Shown here: in pieces, positions 17,789-26,938 of the stretch
How the letters are laid out: each line of letters opens with the position of its first letter
Position numbering within the stretch: the first letter of the stretch is position 1
Origin: Candidatus Rifleibacteriota bacterium
Lineage (GTDB): Bacteria; Muiribacteriota; Ozemobacteria; Ozemobacterales; Ozemobacteraceae
NCBI GenBank assembly: GCA_015233565.1
Contig: JADFXM010000001.1
Coordinates: 310,001-374,000, forward strand
DNA length: 64,000 nucleotides
Reading direction: 5' to 3'
Notes under the pieces: model-generated
What the model was told of the DNA's origin: nothing
What the model saw: only the letters and a program-made list of their open reading frames with translations
Database searches by the model: none
Made by a program: the position numbers and the translations under genes

Positions 17789-19696
17789 ATGAAGAATTTA
17801 GAAGAAATCATTTTCAGCTTTAAAATCCTGATAACAGTGACTTTGGTTACCGGGTTAATTGGCTGTGGTGGTGGTGGAGGGGGAAATAGTGGAACAAATG
17901 TCTCTCCTCCTTCGGCTTATCGAATTCAAGGTAGTGTTGATCTTAGCCAGGTAGATGAGTCAAATCTGAAAAATCTTAGAGAAAATGTTGCTTCAGTAAG
18001 CAAAACCAGCTTTGATGGTTTCGTAGCGTCTCTTCTTGATTCGAAAGGAACAGTTCTCAAGACTTCCTTGGTGAACAGAATGACTTTTACATTTCTGGAT
18101 GTCCTGCCGGTTTCTAATGCGATAATAGAAATTTCTCAACCTGATTCCTCCAAGCGTAAATTTCGTCTTTTGTCTTGTGTAGACCAGATTTCATCAGATC
18201 TGACTTTGACGGTAAATGAACAAACTACTGCGGTTGCTCTAGTGATTTCCTCTCTCCAAAAGAACGGAGAAAGTGTTACTACTTCCAACTTGAACTCCCA
18301 AGCTATTACGGCAAAAATAAATGAGGTGAAGACTGCTTTCATTTCAGCAATTTCGGCCCCGATTAATGCAGGCCAAACCGTTGAAAACAACCCGGTTCTT
18401 TCCCAAAAAATTAGCGAAACGGTTCAGATTATTAATGTCACAAACCCAACTGGGATTGCTTCAGCATCGACAACCAATTCCAGCACCGGAATAGCAACGG
18501 ACACAGGGACTAAAGCAGGAGCCAATACTGGACTGAATACCGACAATGGGTCAACTACAGGTAATAAAATATCTACGGATTCAAAGACCACCACCGGAAC
18601 TTCAACAACAACCAACGTTTCAACCAACACTAACGCCGCGACCAGTACGACACTTGGGAACGATACCAGTAGCAATTTGAATACGACAACCGTCACAGGA
18701 TTAGCCGTGAATACTCAGTCGAATACGACTATTGTACCCGGAACTGGGGCAAATACAGGACAGAACAGCGGGTCAAACACTGAATCCGGTTCTTCAACGG
18801 GAACCAGCACTAGCAATAACTCAAGTTCAAATACGTCCACCGGGGCTATTACTTCCAGCGGGACCTCAACTGTTACTGGGACAACTACCGCCCCCGGAAC
18901 CGGGACAGGCAACGTTACGCAATCTTCCATGGGAACAGCGACAACTACGGGAACCGGGACAGGATCTGGAGCTTCTTCTGGAACTGGCACGGGCACAGGT
19001 GCTGTTACACAATCTTCCACAGGAACAACGACAACCACAGGAACTGGGTCTGGAACAGGTTCAGCGATTCAGATCGACAATGTTGCTCCCATAATTTCGA
19101 GTATAGTTTCCTTTTCAATTTCAACATCATCTGCTTCAATTTCCTGGACCACTGATGAAGATGCCACAAGCCAGGTGGAATATGGTCCTACGAGCTCTTA
19201 TGGTTCCACTACAGAAATTATTACTACTCTTTTAAAGAGCCATTCAATAAATCTTTCCGGATTAATTCCATTGACCACTTACCATTATCGTGTAAAATCA
19301 AAAGATCTTGTGGGAAATGAAAGAATTTCGGGTGATCAGATGTTTGCCACTGCCGCGCTTTCCCAGCCAAATATCGCGTTTTTTTCTTCATTGATTTCCC
19401 AGCCTCCTAGCACTTTAAATACTATTATGTTTCAGATACACATAAGAAATGTTCCAACTAGCCTGAATGTGGCTACCCAGATTAAATATGGGTCTTCCGA
19501 GCCAGGGACGCCTCTTTCTTATGAAAAGACGGGGGTTTTGCCCGATGGTATAATATTAACTATGAAAACTTTGGTTGGTGATACTGTTCGACCATTTAAT
19601 CAATTGATTTTTTCTGCTGATTTGCCAATAGGTGCGATTGTTGAAATTTACAATAAGGACACTGAACGAGTGATAACAAGCACAACGATGCCATAA
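17789..19696 (+). CDS. Lipoprotein with Thr/Gly/Ser-rich linker and fibronectin-like domain
   Basis: 635 residues; lipobox LIGC with Cys26, then a glycine run. Residues 50-200 form a mixed domain. Residues about 210-430 are a low-complexity Thr/Ser/Gly/Asn linker with many TGTGTG units. A fibronectin III/purple-acid-phosphatase-N-like domain follows (SSASISWTTDEDATSQVEYG...TTYHYRVKSKDLVGN). The last 105 residues form a domain (LNTIMFQIHIRNVP...LPIGAIVEIYNKD) also found twice in the next gene. The ribosome site is weak (TTAGGT). Probably surface-exposed on a stalk-like linker; ligand unknown. Confidence 0.72.
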   Translation: MKNLEEIIFSFKILITVTLVTGLIGCGGGGGGNSGTNVSPPSAYRIQGSVDLSQVDESNLKNLRENVASVSKTSFDGFVASLLDSKGTVLKTSLVNRMTFTFLDVLPVSNAIIEISQPDSSKRKFRLLSCVDQISSDLTLTVNEQTTAVALVISSLQKNGESVTTSNLNSQAITAKINEVKTAFISAISAPINAGQTVENNPVLSQKISETVQIINVTNPTGIASASTTNSSTGIATDTGTKAGANTGLNTDNGSTTGNKISTDSKTTTGTSTTTNVSTNTNAATSTTLGNDTSSNLNTTTVTGLAVNTQSNTTIVPGTGANTGQNSGSNTESGSSTGTSTSNNSSSNTSTGAITSSGTSTVTGTTTAPGTGTGNVTQSSMGTATTTGTGTGSGASSGTGTGTGAVTQSSTGTTTTTGTGSGTGSAIQIDNVAPIISSIVSFSISTSSASISWTTDEDATSQVEYGPTSSYGSTTEIITTLLKSHSINLSGLIPLTTYHYRVKSKDLVGNERISGDQMFATAALSQPNIAFFSSLISQPPSTLNTIMFQIHIRNVPTSLNVATQIKYGSSEPGTPLSYEKTGVLPDGIILTMKTLVGDTVRPFNQLIFSADLPIGAIVEIYNKDTERVITSTTMP

Positions 19697-19785
19697 ATAA
19701 TTTTCCTACAATCCGAAAATTGGTATTTTGATGTAATTCATTTTTTTGAGATTAATGACTGCAAAGATAGAAAAGGAGCGGCGTT

Positions 19786-22278
19786 ATGAAATTTTGGACA
19801 AGGTGTTTTTTTATTGGGATCCTAGCTTTAGGATTATCAGGGCTCCTGGGTTGTTTGCTGTCCCCACAAAAGGACTCAACCGAACTTGATGACAATCCCG
19901 CCAAGGTTCTGTCCAACTTTGCAGTTGGAGGTGGAAATGGTACAAATCAGGTAAAACTGAGTAAAAGGGCGGAGGGTTTAAATTCTATTAATCTTCAAGT
20001 TCGAATTTCAAATCTTCCGGATGGTTTTGATGACCTTACAGCAACCATCCAGGCTTCCAAGGGAAAAACAAAAATTCTTAAGAAAGCTTTGATTCAATTC
20101 CCTGGACTTGTTCTGATGGTAAATGACATTGATTTCACCGGGTTCAACCCTTTTGATTCTCTGATTTTCTCAAAACCACTTCCCAGCGGGGCTAAAGTGG
20201 AAATATATAATTCTGATGCAATAGCCCAAGTTCCTTCAAACGCCAGTTCTCCTAATGTCAGATTTGCTACAGCTGGAATTCTGCGTTGTGATTACAATTT
20301 AGATGGAGTTGTTGACAGCAATGACATTGTACTTTTTCTTGGCTGGTTTTTTGATGTTGAAACTGTGAAAACCAATGCTGGGATGTTAGCTATGGCGCAA
20401 ACTATGTGGCCCGATGTAAAAGGGCCAATGAATAAAGTACCTGTTGTTGCCACGGATGATTTAAATGGAGACCTTGCTGTGAATAGTATAGATGCCATTA
20501 TTTTGATAGCCTGGTATCAATCAACGAATCGAACGGACAAAGCTGCTATTTTAGCTCGTGCCCAGCAACTTTGGGGGGGGGTGACCGGCCCGATAGTTAA
20601 TCTTCCGGGAGAAACGATTATATCGGCTGCTGCGGCTGGAACATTTGTTACATTTGATACTCTACTTTCAACTTCTCCTGTAACATTGAACACGCTGAAT
20701 CTTCAGATTTATCTTCAAAATGTTCCAACAAATATTCAATATTCAACAACTCTAATTTGTTCTGATCCAACAATTTTGACATTCATGACTTTTAAAAATT
20801 CAACTTGTGCAACACTTACGAATGGTGTAATTTTGCAAGCCAATACATCACAAGTAGAATTTCATCCAATTTACCCATTTTGGGGGTTTACTGTCGTTCC
20901 AACTCTTCCCGATGGAGTAATAGTTCAAGTATATAATGCAGATTCCGGAACGCAGTTGGTATCGAAGCAAATTAGATCTGCTCCGAATGCCCCGACAATT
21001 TCAAGCCCTTCCACCAATCTGCCGGGAGTTAACCAGAACCCAACTTTCCTATCATCATCTTTCCTTGACCGCGATCTTCCTAACGATGCCCTTTTAAAGA
21101 GCAGGTGGGAAGTGTATCTCAATAACATCTCTTCTCCTGCAAATAGAGTTTGGAGTGGAAGTGCCGCTTCGACGGCCATTGTTATAGATGCGATAAATGG
21201 TACGTTTGAAAATGATTTGCTTGGAATGCCGGGGCTTGCGGTCAATACCCACTATTGGGTTAGGGTCTGTCACTTTGATACCTCAGGAGCTTCAAGTCCT
21301 TGGTCCGATTTGGTGCCGTTTGTCACTCAGGAGTGGGGAAGTACATTTTCTTCAGGAACGATTATGTCCACCAAACGATCGGATGGTTTAAGTTTGGTTG
21401 CTGGAGGTGTCCTTTATGCTATTGGTGGTTATGATTTAACGAATTCCACCAGTCTCGATGTGGAAGCTTTTAATCCAATATTAAATACCTGGACTCTTAT
21501 GACGCAATATCCAAGACCTGAAGGTCGTCGTGGAAGTGGAATTGCTGCGGATGCTAACGGAGCAATTTACCTCTTTGGAGGTACAAATGCTTACGGAACC
21601 TACACCACTCGGACCATAGACAAATTTAACCCAACTCTTAATAAATGGTCCTTGGATGTTTCCTCGCAAACAAACGTTTCCTCTTTGCCGGGATGGAGCG
21701 GAATGGCTTGTACGACCCTGGGAAATTCGATTTATTGTTTCGGTGGAGGAAATTTCTCAGAAAATGCGACTCAAAGCGCTTATCGTTTTGACCCGGTAGC
21801 CGCAAATTTTACCAAAATTACCCCAGTTCCTGCTGCTTTGACCGGTTCTTTGGCTTTGCCGATAGGTACCAAGATTCTTCTATTTGGTGGTTATGATAAA
21901 AACTCGGTTGCCACAAGTTCGGTGTATCAATATGATACGGTAGCAGATTCCTGGTCGTATCTTACCGGAATGCCCGCCTCAGGTACCCAATTATTAGGTG
22001 GAGTTTTCAATGGCAAAGTCTACCTTTTTGGAGGATTTTTCGCTTCGGGTTCACGTTTAGCTACATTTACAAATCCGTTGCAATACGACCCATTATCTAA
22101 TTCTTGGAATTTGCTTCTCGCTTCACCACTTCCGGCAGTTCAAATAGGGGCTAATCTGGTTGGATTAGAGGGTTATTTCTGTGGAGTGGTAGGCAACACG
22201 GCATATTTTGCCGGTGGTCGAGATCACACCGGCACGAATAAGTACAATGCTACCTATTTGATTGCTTTACCAAATTAA
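19786..22278 (+). CDS. Lipoprotein with dockerin-like and Kelch repeats
   Basis: 830 residues; lipobox LLGC, Cys23. The order is: novel domain copy 1 (about 64-144, SINLQVRISNLP...LPSGAKVEIYNSD), a dockerin-like pair of calcium loops (DYNLDGVVDSND at about 169-180 and DLNGDLAVNSID at 225-236), novel domain copy 2 (about 299-395), a fibronectin-like region, and five or so Kelch repeats (IGGYD, LFGGTNAYG, CFGGGNFS, LFGGYDK, LFGGFF) making a beta-propeller to the end. Dockerin modules normally bind cohesins; no cohesin is seen in this window. RBS AAAAGGAG and a strong terminator frame it as one unit. Confidence 0.75.
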   Translation: MKFWTRCFFIGILALGLSGLLGCLLSPQKDSTELDDNPAKVLSNFAVGGGNGTNQVKLSKRAEGLNSINLQVRISNLPDGFDDLTATIQASKGKTKILKKALIQFPGLVLMVNDIDFTGFNPFDSLIFSKPLPSGAKVEIYNSDAIAQVPSNASSPNVRFATAGILRCDYNLDGVVDSNDIVLFLGWFFDVETVKTNAGMLAMAQTMWPDVKGPMNKVPVVATDDLNGDLAVNSIDAIILIAWYQSTNRTDKAAILARAQQLWGGVTGPIVNLPGETIISAAAAGTFVTFDTLLSTSPVTLNTLNLQIYLQNVPTNIQYSTTLICSDPTILTFMTFKNSTCATLTNGVILQANTSQVEFHPIYPFWGFTVVPTLPDGVIVQVYNADSGTQLVSKQIRSAPNAPTISSPSTNLPGVNQNPTFLSSSFLDRDLPNDALLKSRWEVYLNNISSPANRVWSGSAASTAIVIDAINGTFENDLLGMPGLAVNTHYWVRVCHFDTSGASSPWSDLVPFVTQEWGSTFSSGTIMSTKRSDGLSLVAGGVLYAIGGYDLTNSTSLDVEAFNPILNTWTLMTQYPRPEGRRGSGIAADANGAIYLFGGTNAYGTYTTRTIDKFNPTLNKWSLDVSSQTNVSSLPGWSGMACTTLGNSIYCFGGGNFSENATQSAYRFDPVAANFTKITPVPAALTGSLALPIGTKILLFGGYDKNSVATSSVYQYDTVADSWSYLTGMPASGTQLLGGVFNGKVYLFGGFFASGSRLATFTNPLQYDPLSNSWNLLLASPLPAVQIGANLVGLEGYFCGVVGNTAYFAGGRDHTGTNKYNATYLIALPN

Positions 22279-22302
22279 GTATAACAAAGTCCGAAAAGTT
22301 AC

Positions 22303-22339
22303 AACCGACCGAGCAAACTCTTCGGTCGGTTTTTTTTTT
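22303..22339 (+). terminator. Rho-independent terminator
   Basis: Perfect ten-base stem AACCGACCGA/TCGGTCGGTT (22303-22312 with 22322-22331) with a nine-base loop, followed by a run of Ts. It ends the Kelch lipoprotein gene and abuts the end of the convergent minus-strand gene. Confidence 0.93.
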
Positions 22340-23142
22340 CATTTTTTTTTCATATATTCTTCTAATTGCTCATTTTGGAATGTAGGGGAAATAGCATTTG
22401 GGCGTTTTTCTTGGGAAGTGTCAATTTCTGAGGCCGTAGAAATTTCTTTCCCAGAGGATGCGGGTGTGTCAAAAATTTTATTCAATGCTGTTGAGGCAAT
22501 TTTCTTTTGATTCTCAATAAGAGGGGAATTTTCCAATAACTTGATTCCACGGTCAGAAATAATCACCCCTTGGTTGGCAGATAAAATTCCGGAATCATTC
22601 GTAAAATTGGCTTTCCACTCAACCACACCATTTTCAACCCAACATTTTGCTACTGATAGTTGTGAATCCAGATGAATTACTGTTCCGCGAATTGCAAGAG
22701 TGGCAACTGGCAAATACAATTTGTATCCTTGTTTATATTTCCCAAAAGATATTTTCCCTTTCCAAATGTTTAGAATTTTTGTTCCATCTCTACAGCAAAG
22801 AAATTCACCTTCTCCTTCAAGTCGAATAGATCTGCCATCATGATACTCAACCGTGCATGAACCGGAAGGTCCTAGCTGAATCTTCTGAAATTCGATAACT
22901 TCTGTTACCTTCTTTTCAAGCCGGTCGTCGATTAAGAAATTCCCAAATACTTTGGCAATTTTTTCCGTTGACGGATATTCAGATTTTCTTTCTTTATTTT
23001 GTATGGGATAATTGGCTTGAAATTGAGATTTGGTAGGTTCAGATACCATCCAAACTATAAGGAGGGCGGCTCCAAAAAGAACCGCAAAAAAAAGAAAAGA
23101 ACGTGTTGATATGAGATTTTTATAAAGAGGTTCATTTTTCAT
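22339..23142 (-). CDS. Membrane-anchored FecR-domain protein
   Basis: About 267 residues from the ATG at 23142 (MKNEPLYKN); an in-frame ATG 12 codons upstream is possible. One membrane segment (SFLFFAVLFGAALLIVWMV) is followed by a periplasmic FecR-like domain: VEYHDGRSIRLEGEGEFLC...YLPVATLAIRGTVIHLD, with the diagnostic TPVA-VRGT-like block. The tail is Ser/Glu-rich. FecR domains either bind a sigma factor or act as structural periplasmic domains; with no cytoplasmic sigma-binding domain the second is likelier. It is convergent with the lipoprotein genes. Confidence 0.65.
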   Translation of the reverse strand: MKNEPLYKNLISTRSFLFFAVLFGAALLIVWMVSEPTKSQFQANYPIQNKERKSEYPSTEKIAKVFGNFLIDDRLEKKVTEVIEFQKIQLGPSGSCTVEYHDGRSIRLEGEGEFLCCRDGTKILNIWKGKISFGKYKQGYKLYLPVATLAIRGTVIHLDSQLSVAKCWVENGVVEWKANFTNDSGILSANQGVIISDRGIKLLENSPLIENQKKIASTALNKIFDTPASSGKEISTASEIDTSQEKRPNAISPTFQNEQLEEYMKKK

Positions 23143-23322
23143 TTCGGGGCCCCCGGAGAAGTTAATGAAAAGCCACATGTTGGCTTAGGTACAAGAAATC
23201 TGTCTCAGTGAAATATTGTCTGGATGGGTTTTCGTGTTCATTTCTTGATGTATTCTAAATCAAGCTAAGTTATTTTACAAAGAGTAATTTAATAAGAAAG
23301 GCCGGCGCATTAAAAATTGGGA

Positions 23323-23362
23323 TTCTGTCATTATTTAGCATTCTTTGTCGAAGCAATCTAGT
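23323..23362. repeat. Possible second relic of a GTCATT...GAAGCAATCT repeat
   Basis: CTGTCATT followed by GTCGAAGCAATCTAG resembles the ends of the dispersed element suspected at 17547. The rest of the spacer 23143-23533 is AT-rich and shows nothing else I recognise. Confidence 0.25.
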
Positions 23363-23533
23363 TTTTTATAGGAATGGCATGATCATTTCATAAAAAAATA
23401 CTTCCGAAATTGCTGACTTAGTTAATTTTGAAAATGTTACAAAAAATTTCAAACCATTTTCGTATTTTAAAAATAACTCAAGAGTCTGACTAATTATTGA
23501 TCCACCGCAGGCACTTTTTTCTTTTTCTTATTC

Positions 23534-23932
23534 TCAAATATATGCCTGCTTATATATGTATTTTAATATTTTTAAACATGTAACTTTCAATTTGTGTGCT
23601 TTACTGTATTTGACAACGTCTTTAAGAACACAAGGGGTAATGGCAAGAATATTCTTGAAATTTTGAAGTTCATCTAATAAAATTTGTCTTTTTTTTTCTC
23701 CCGGTAGTTGAAATTTTTCCGAGGGAGATTTTTTTTGTTCGAATGGATAGCAAAATGGAGGCACAAATAATAGCATCAAAAGATAAATGTAGTTGATTTT
23801 TCCAATTGCGAAGTTAAGATAGCAGACATAGGAGTTGGAAGTGCAACATAGCAATAGACTAGGAAGAAGATTAAATAGAAATACAATAAATTTTGGTGTA
23901 TAATATTTTTCCAGTTGCCTTGCAAAGCCCAT
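23534..23932 (-). CDS. Hypothetical small membrane protein
   Basis: About 132 residues if started at the ATG at 23932, which has GGAG nine bases upstream; an in-frame ATG at 23953 is also possible. Two hydrophobic segments (FIVFLFNLLPSLLLCC and INYIYLLMLLFVPPF) are followed by a Lys-rich cytoplasmic tail with LLDELQNFKN. No family recognised. It is divergent from the HEAT-repeat gene, whose likely start at 23969 leaves a 36-base gap. It could be spurious, since the region is AT-rich. Confidence 0.35.
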   Translation of the reverse strand: MGFARQLEKYYTPKFIVFLFNLLPSLLLCCTSNSYVCYLNFAIGKINYIYLLMLLFVPPFCYPFEQKKSPSEKFQLPGEKKRQILLDELQNFKNILAITPCVLKDVVKYSKAHKLKVTCLKILKYIYKQAYI

Positions 23933-23968
23933 GAAAATCAGCTCCAAAGCCATTTAAGAGTTTTTCGA

Positions 23969-26440
23969 ATGAACAAAGAAAAATTGAAGAATCATTTTTC
24001 AGATTTGAATTCACCCGAAAAGTCGCTTCGGTTGGAAGTGATTCAACAATTGCTGTTATTAGAAGTATCGCCAGAAATTTCTTCTGCCATAGGCGAAAGA
24101 CATGATATTGAGCAAGACGATGAAGTAAAAGCAATATTAGAGCTTTCTCTCAAGGTAATCAAAAAGCGTTTGGGTGTCAAACGACTTTCTTTTCACAAAG
24201 ATCAAGTTTCGACGTTCCTCGAAGTTTTTTGCTCTGCAGAACCCGAAGAGAAATTGGACTTCCTAACCATGTTAGCAACCCACGAGATAGTATCGCTCGC
24301 GGAAAAAGCTCCAGAAATGTTGGAAAAAGAGGTAAACCCTTTTGTTAAAGCCGCTATTGTAAAATGTTTTGGCCTCAAATGGCCAAAAGTGTCTTTGCAA
24401 ATGCTTGTTTCACATCTGCGCTCGGAATCCTTGTGCGTTCGGCTCTCAGTTTTGGAAATTTTTTCAAAAATTGCGCCATCCCTTCTCCAGAGAGATTTGC
24501 CAAAATTTCTTCTTTCAAATGATCCGCGAGTCAGAATGCTTGCAATAAATGGGCTTTCACTGATCGATCAAGATGAAGCCCTTCTTCATCTTGATGGAAT
24601 GCTTTCCTCTGAACATCGTGAAACTAAGTTGTTTGCACTGAAATCTGCAATTCTGTTTCCAATCGAAAAAACGAAACCTTTTCTTCTGAAATATTTGGTT
24701 TTTGAGACTGATAAAGAGCTTATTGAAAAAACAGCCCTTATTTTTTTTATCAACCCGGACCCAGAAATTCCCTACAAACTTTGGGAAATTGCTGAAAACT
24801 CAAATTCTGAGAAAAAAGAATACATAAAAAAAATTATTCTTCAGACTATCCAGGGAATAACAAGTTCAGGAATCCTCAAAGAAAACCAAAACGCTTTTAT
24901 TGAACACCTTCAGAGATGGGTTGATGAAAGAAAAGCTAAAAAATTTGTTCAAGAAATTGTTTCTCGCCTTTCGGACAAAGATTGTAATTCAATTGAAATT
25001 GAATCGCTTATCAGACGTTCGAAAGAAAATCCGCTGTTGAAAAAAGCTTTTGAAGAATGTCTGTATTGGCCTATTCCAGAGGCCGCCAGAGATAAGATTT
25101 TATTTTGCCTGAACACAGAACAAAGGGCTGAAAAGTCCATAAGTCCCGAATTAGTTAAAAATGAATTTTCCCTGAAAGATTCACTGCAAAAGTTTGAAAA
25201 TCTTACCCTCGACGAGAAAATTTTCTGTGTGGCGTGTCTTTCCGCTGAAGAAAACCCTGCAGGAACCGAACTTTTGTTCAAGATAACAAGAGCTTCAGAT
25301 ATTCCAACGGATTTAAAAGCAACTTCTTTTCGGACAGCTCTTCGGCTCCAGGAGAAAGGTTTGATAAGCGAAGCTTCAATTGCATTAAAAAGCAAGCAGC
25401 CGAATCTGTTAAGTTCCGCTCTGGATTATTTGGGAGAATTTTCTCCTGACGAAGTTTTTCCTTATTTGGGAACTTTTTTAAACCACCCAAGCAGTCGAGT
25501 AAGAGATTCTGCCCTCAAAATCATGAAAAAGTATGATCAAAACCAATCTCTTTCAACGATAAGAGCATTATTGAATCAAGAAACTGAGAATAGAGTTTCA
25601 GCTTTATCTTGTTTAATATATTTCGATTTTTCTCTGATTAGAAGCTTGCTTTTTGAAGTACTGTCCACAACTTCTGACATTGACTTTATTCAGGCAGGAC
25701 TCTGCTTTTATGTTACAAATGCTGACCCCGAAGCTCTTTATGATCTGTACCGGCTTGAAGTTACTTTGCCCCTCAAATTAGCTTGTTATGCTGCAAAAAC
25801 GAGACAACAGACTGAAAAAATTCTTTTTGATGCTGGGTTGTTAGATTTCACAACCCCTAAAAAACTAGAAATGCAGTTCGCTCAGCGAATGGAACAGGAG
25901 ATAGAGAAAAGAAAGCAGGCAATTCCTGACTATTCCCTAAAAAAACTCAGAGAACCCAACCCGGAAGAAATTATTGCTGAATTAAAAGCTGCCACAGGTT
26001 TTTTATTTAATCTTTCATATGTTTTTCCGATTTCGCGGCCAGAATGGGTAAAAAGGAACCTCGAACGAATCAAGTTAATAACAGAAATTGCCAAGTCAAA
26101 GCTCTTTTTCTGGATAACATTCATTATCCTGCTCATTTTTATTTTGCTGGGTATTTTCGTATTTACGGTACAAGGGCAAAAGTCTAGTGATAGTAATCGG
26201 TTGAGTGGTCCTATCTTCCCAATTCAATCACTCGTATTGCCAGGTACCGTGCTTGAAGTATCGGCAGACGGATTTTCATTCAAAGCGGATGATGGAAAAA
26301 AATTTATTCTTTCGCCGCCACCAGAGCAATTTCCGAATATTTTTCCTGGAGAAAAAATTAAAACCGAGATATTTCCATTCCGCGTTGCTGAAAATGGGAA
26401 TATTCATGGTAGATGCGAAAACATCGAAAAGATTCGATGA
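23969..26440 (+). CDS. HEAT-repeat protein with C-terminal membrane anchor
   Basis: About 823 residues. Most of the protein is helical repeats of HEAT type (for example LRSESLCVRLSVLEIFSKIAP, LLSNDPRVRMLAINGLSLI and LNHPSSRVRDSALKIMKKY), which usually form a protein-binding superhelix. Near residue 745 there is one membrane helix (FFWITFIILLIFILLGIF), followed by a small beta domain (LPGTVLEVSADGFSFKADDGKKF) outside the membrane. The start is the ATG at 23969 (MNKEKLKNHF); the ATG at 23915 has no site. The STAS gene follows 44 bases downstream, so the repeats may hold a regulatory complex; that is inference. Confidence 0.7.
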   Translation: MNKEKLKNHFSDLNSPEKSLRLEVIQQLLLLEVSPEISSAIGERHDIEQDDEVKAILELSLKVIKKRLGVKRLSFHKDQVSTFLEVFCSAEPEEKLDFLTMLATHEIVSLAEKAPEMLEKEVNPFVKAAIVKCFGLKWPKVSLQMLVSHLRSESLCVRLSVLEIFSKIAPSLLQRDLPKFLLSNDPRVRMLAINGLSLIDQDEALLHLDGMLSSEHRETKLFALKSAILFPIEKTKPFLLKYLVFETDKELIEKTALIFFINPDPEIPYKLWEIAENSNSEKKEYIKKIILQTIQGITSSGILKENQNAFIEHLQRWVDERKAKKFVQEIVSRLSDKDCNSIEIESLIRRSKENPLLKKAFEECLYWPIPEAARDKILFCLNTEQRAEKSISPELVKNEFSLKDSLQKFENLTLDEKIFCVACLSAEENPAGTELLFKITRASDIPTDLKATSFRTALRLQEKGLISEASIALKSKQPNLLSSALDYLGEFSPDEVFPYLGTFLNHPSSRVRDSALKIMKKYDQNQSLSTIRALLNQETENRVSALSCLIYFDFSLIRSLLFEVLSTTSDIDFIQAGLCFYVTNADPEALYDLYRLEVTLPLKLACYAAKTRQQTEKILFDAGLLDFTTPKKLEMQFAQRMEQEIEKRKQAIPDYSLKKLREPNPEEIIAELKAATGFLFNLSYVFPISRPEWVKRNLERIKLITEIAKSKLFFWITFIILLIFILLGIFVFTVQGQKSSDSNRLSGPIFPIQSLVLPGTVLEVSADGFSFKADDGKKFILSPPPEQFPNIFPGEKIKTEIFPFRVAENGNIHGRCENIEKIR

Positions 26441-26484
26441 TTTTGGATATTATGCATTTGAACTTTCGATAATGGGGGTAAAAC

Positions 26485-26838
26485 ATGGAAAATTTTTCCT
26501 ATACGATTAAAGAAAATGGAACTGTTGTGGAAGTAGAAATCACTGGATATTTTGATGGAAAGGCTGGCGCAACTGTAAAAGAGGCCATCTGGGAATTTCT
26601 AAGAAAGAAAAAGAATCTTCTGCTCATTGATTTTCTCAATTGCAAAATAATCAACAGTCCTGGTTTGGCTGCCCTAATGAATATTACCCTGGGGATTACG
26701 GATGATTTCCGAGGAAAACTTGTTTTGACCGGGTTAGATGAATTAAAGCAAAACGTTCTTGAAATGGCAGGAGTGATACCCCTGGCTGAAACGGCTCCTG
26801 CAAAAGGAGATGGATTGAAATTATTTGAAAAATCGTAA
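26485..26838 (+). CDS. STAS-domain protein (anti-sigma antagonist type)
   Basis: 117 residues forming one STAS domain: NGTVVEVEITGYFDGKAG, a helix, LLLIDFLNCKIINSPGLAALM with the conserved Ser of the usual phosphorylation site, then GKLVLTGLDELKQNVLEMAG. SpoIIAA-like proteins bind anti-sigma kinases and are switched by Ser phosphorylation. No RsbW-type kinase is visible nearby. RBS GGGGGT. Confidence 0.82.
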   Translation: MENFSYTIKENGTVVEVEITGYFDGKAGATVKEAIWEFLRKKKNLLLIDFLNCKIINSPGLAALMNITLGITDDFRGKLVLTGLDELKQNVLEMAGVIPLAETAPAKGDGLKLFEKS

Positions 26839-26870
26839 AAGAAACCTTCTATTTTTTTTCTTTGCTTTTT

Positions 26871-26910
26871 TTTTGTAACAAAAATAGAAAATCTGAAGTC
26901 AGCATATATG
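26871..26910 (+). promoter_or_regulatory. ECF-sigma-like promoter, copy 1
   Basis: TTTTGTAACA then, 18 bases after the AAC (26877-26879), GTCAGCATATATG with GTC at 26898-26900. The same pair at the same distance occurs upstream of three more lipoprotein genes. The AAC/GTC core is typical of ECF sigma promoters. Confidence 0.65.
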
Positions 26911-26938
26911 TAAAAAGAAAAAACCAAAGGAGAAGAAT

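Noticed and set aside
18424-19038. Long minus-strand frames rich in Val/Pro/Glu opposite the Thr/Gly linker
   Set aside because: They are shadows of a low-complexity coding sequence: the antisense of Thr/Gly/Ser codons gives long open Val/Pro frames. The same applies at 27979-28227, 28513-29058 and 29375-29980.
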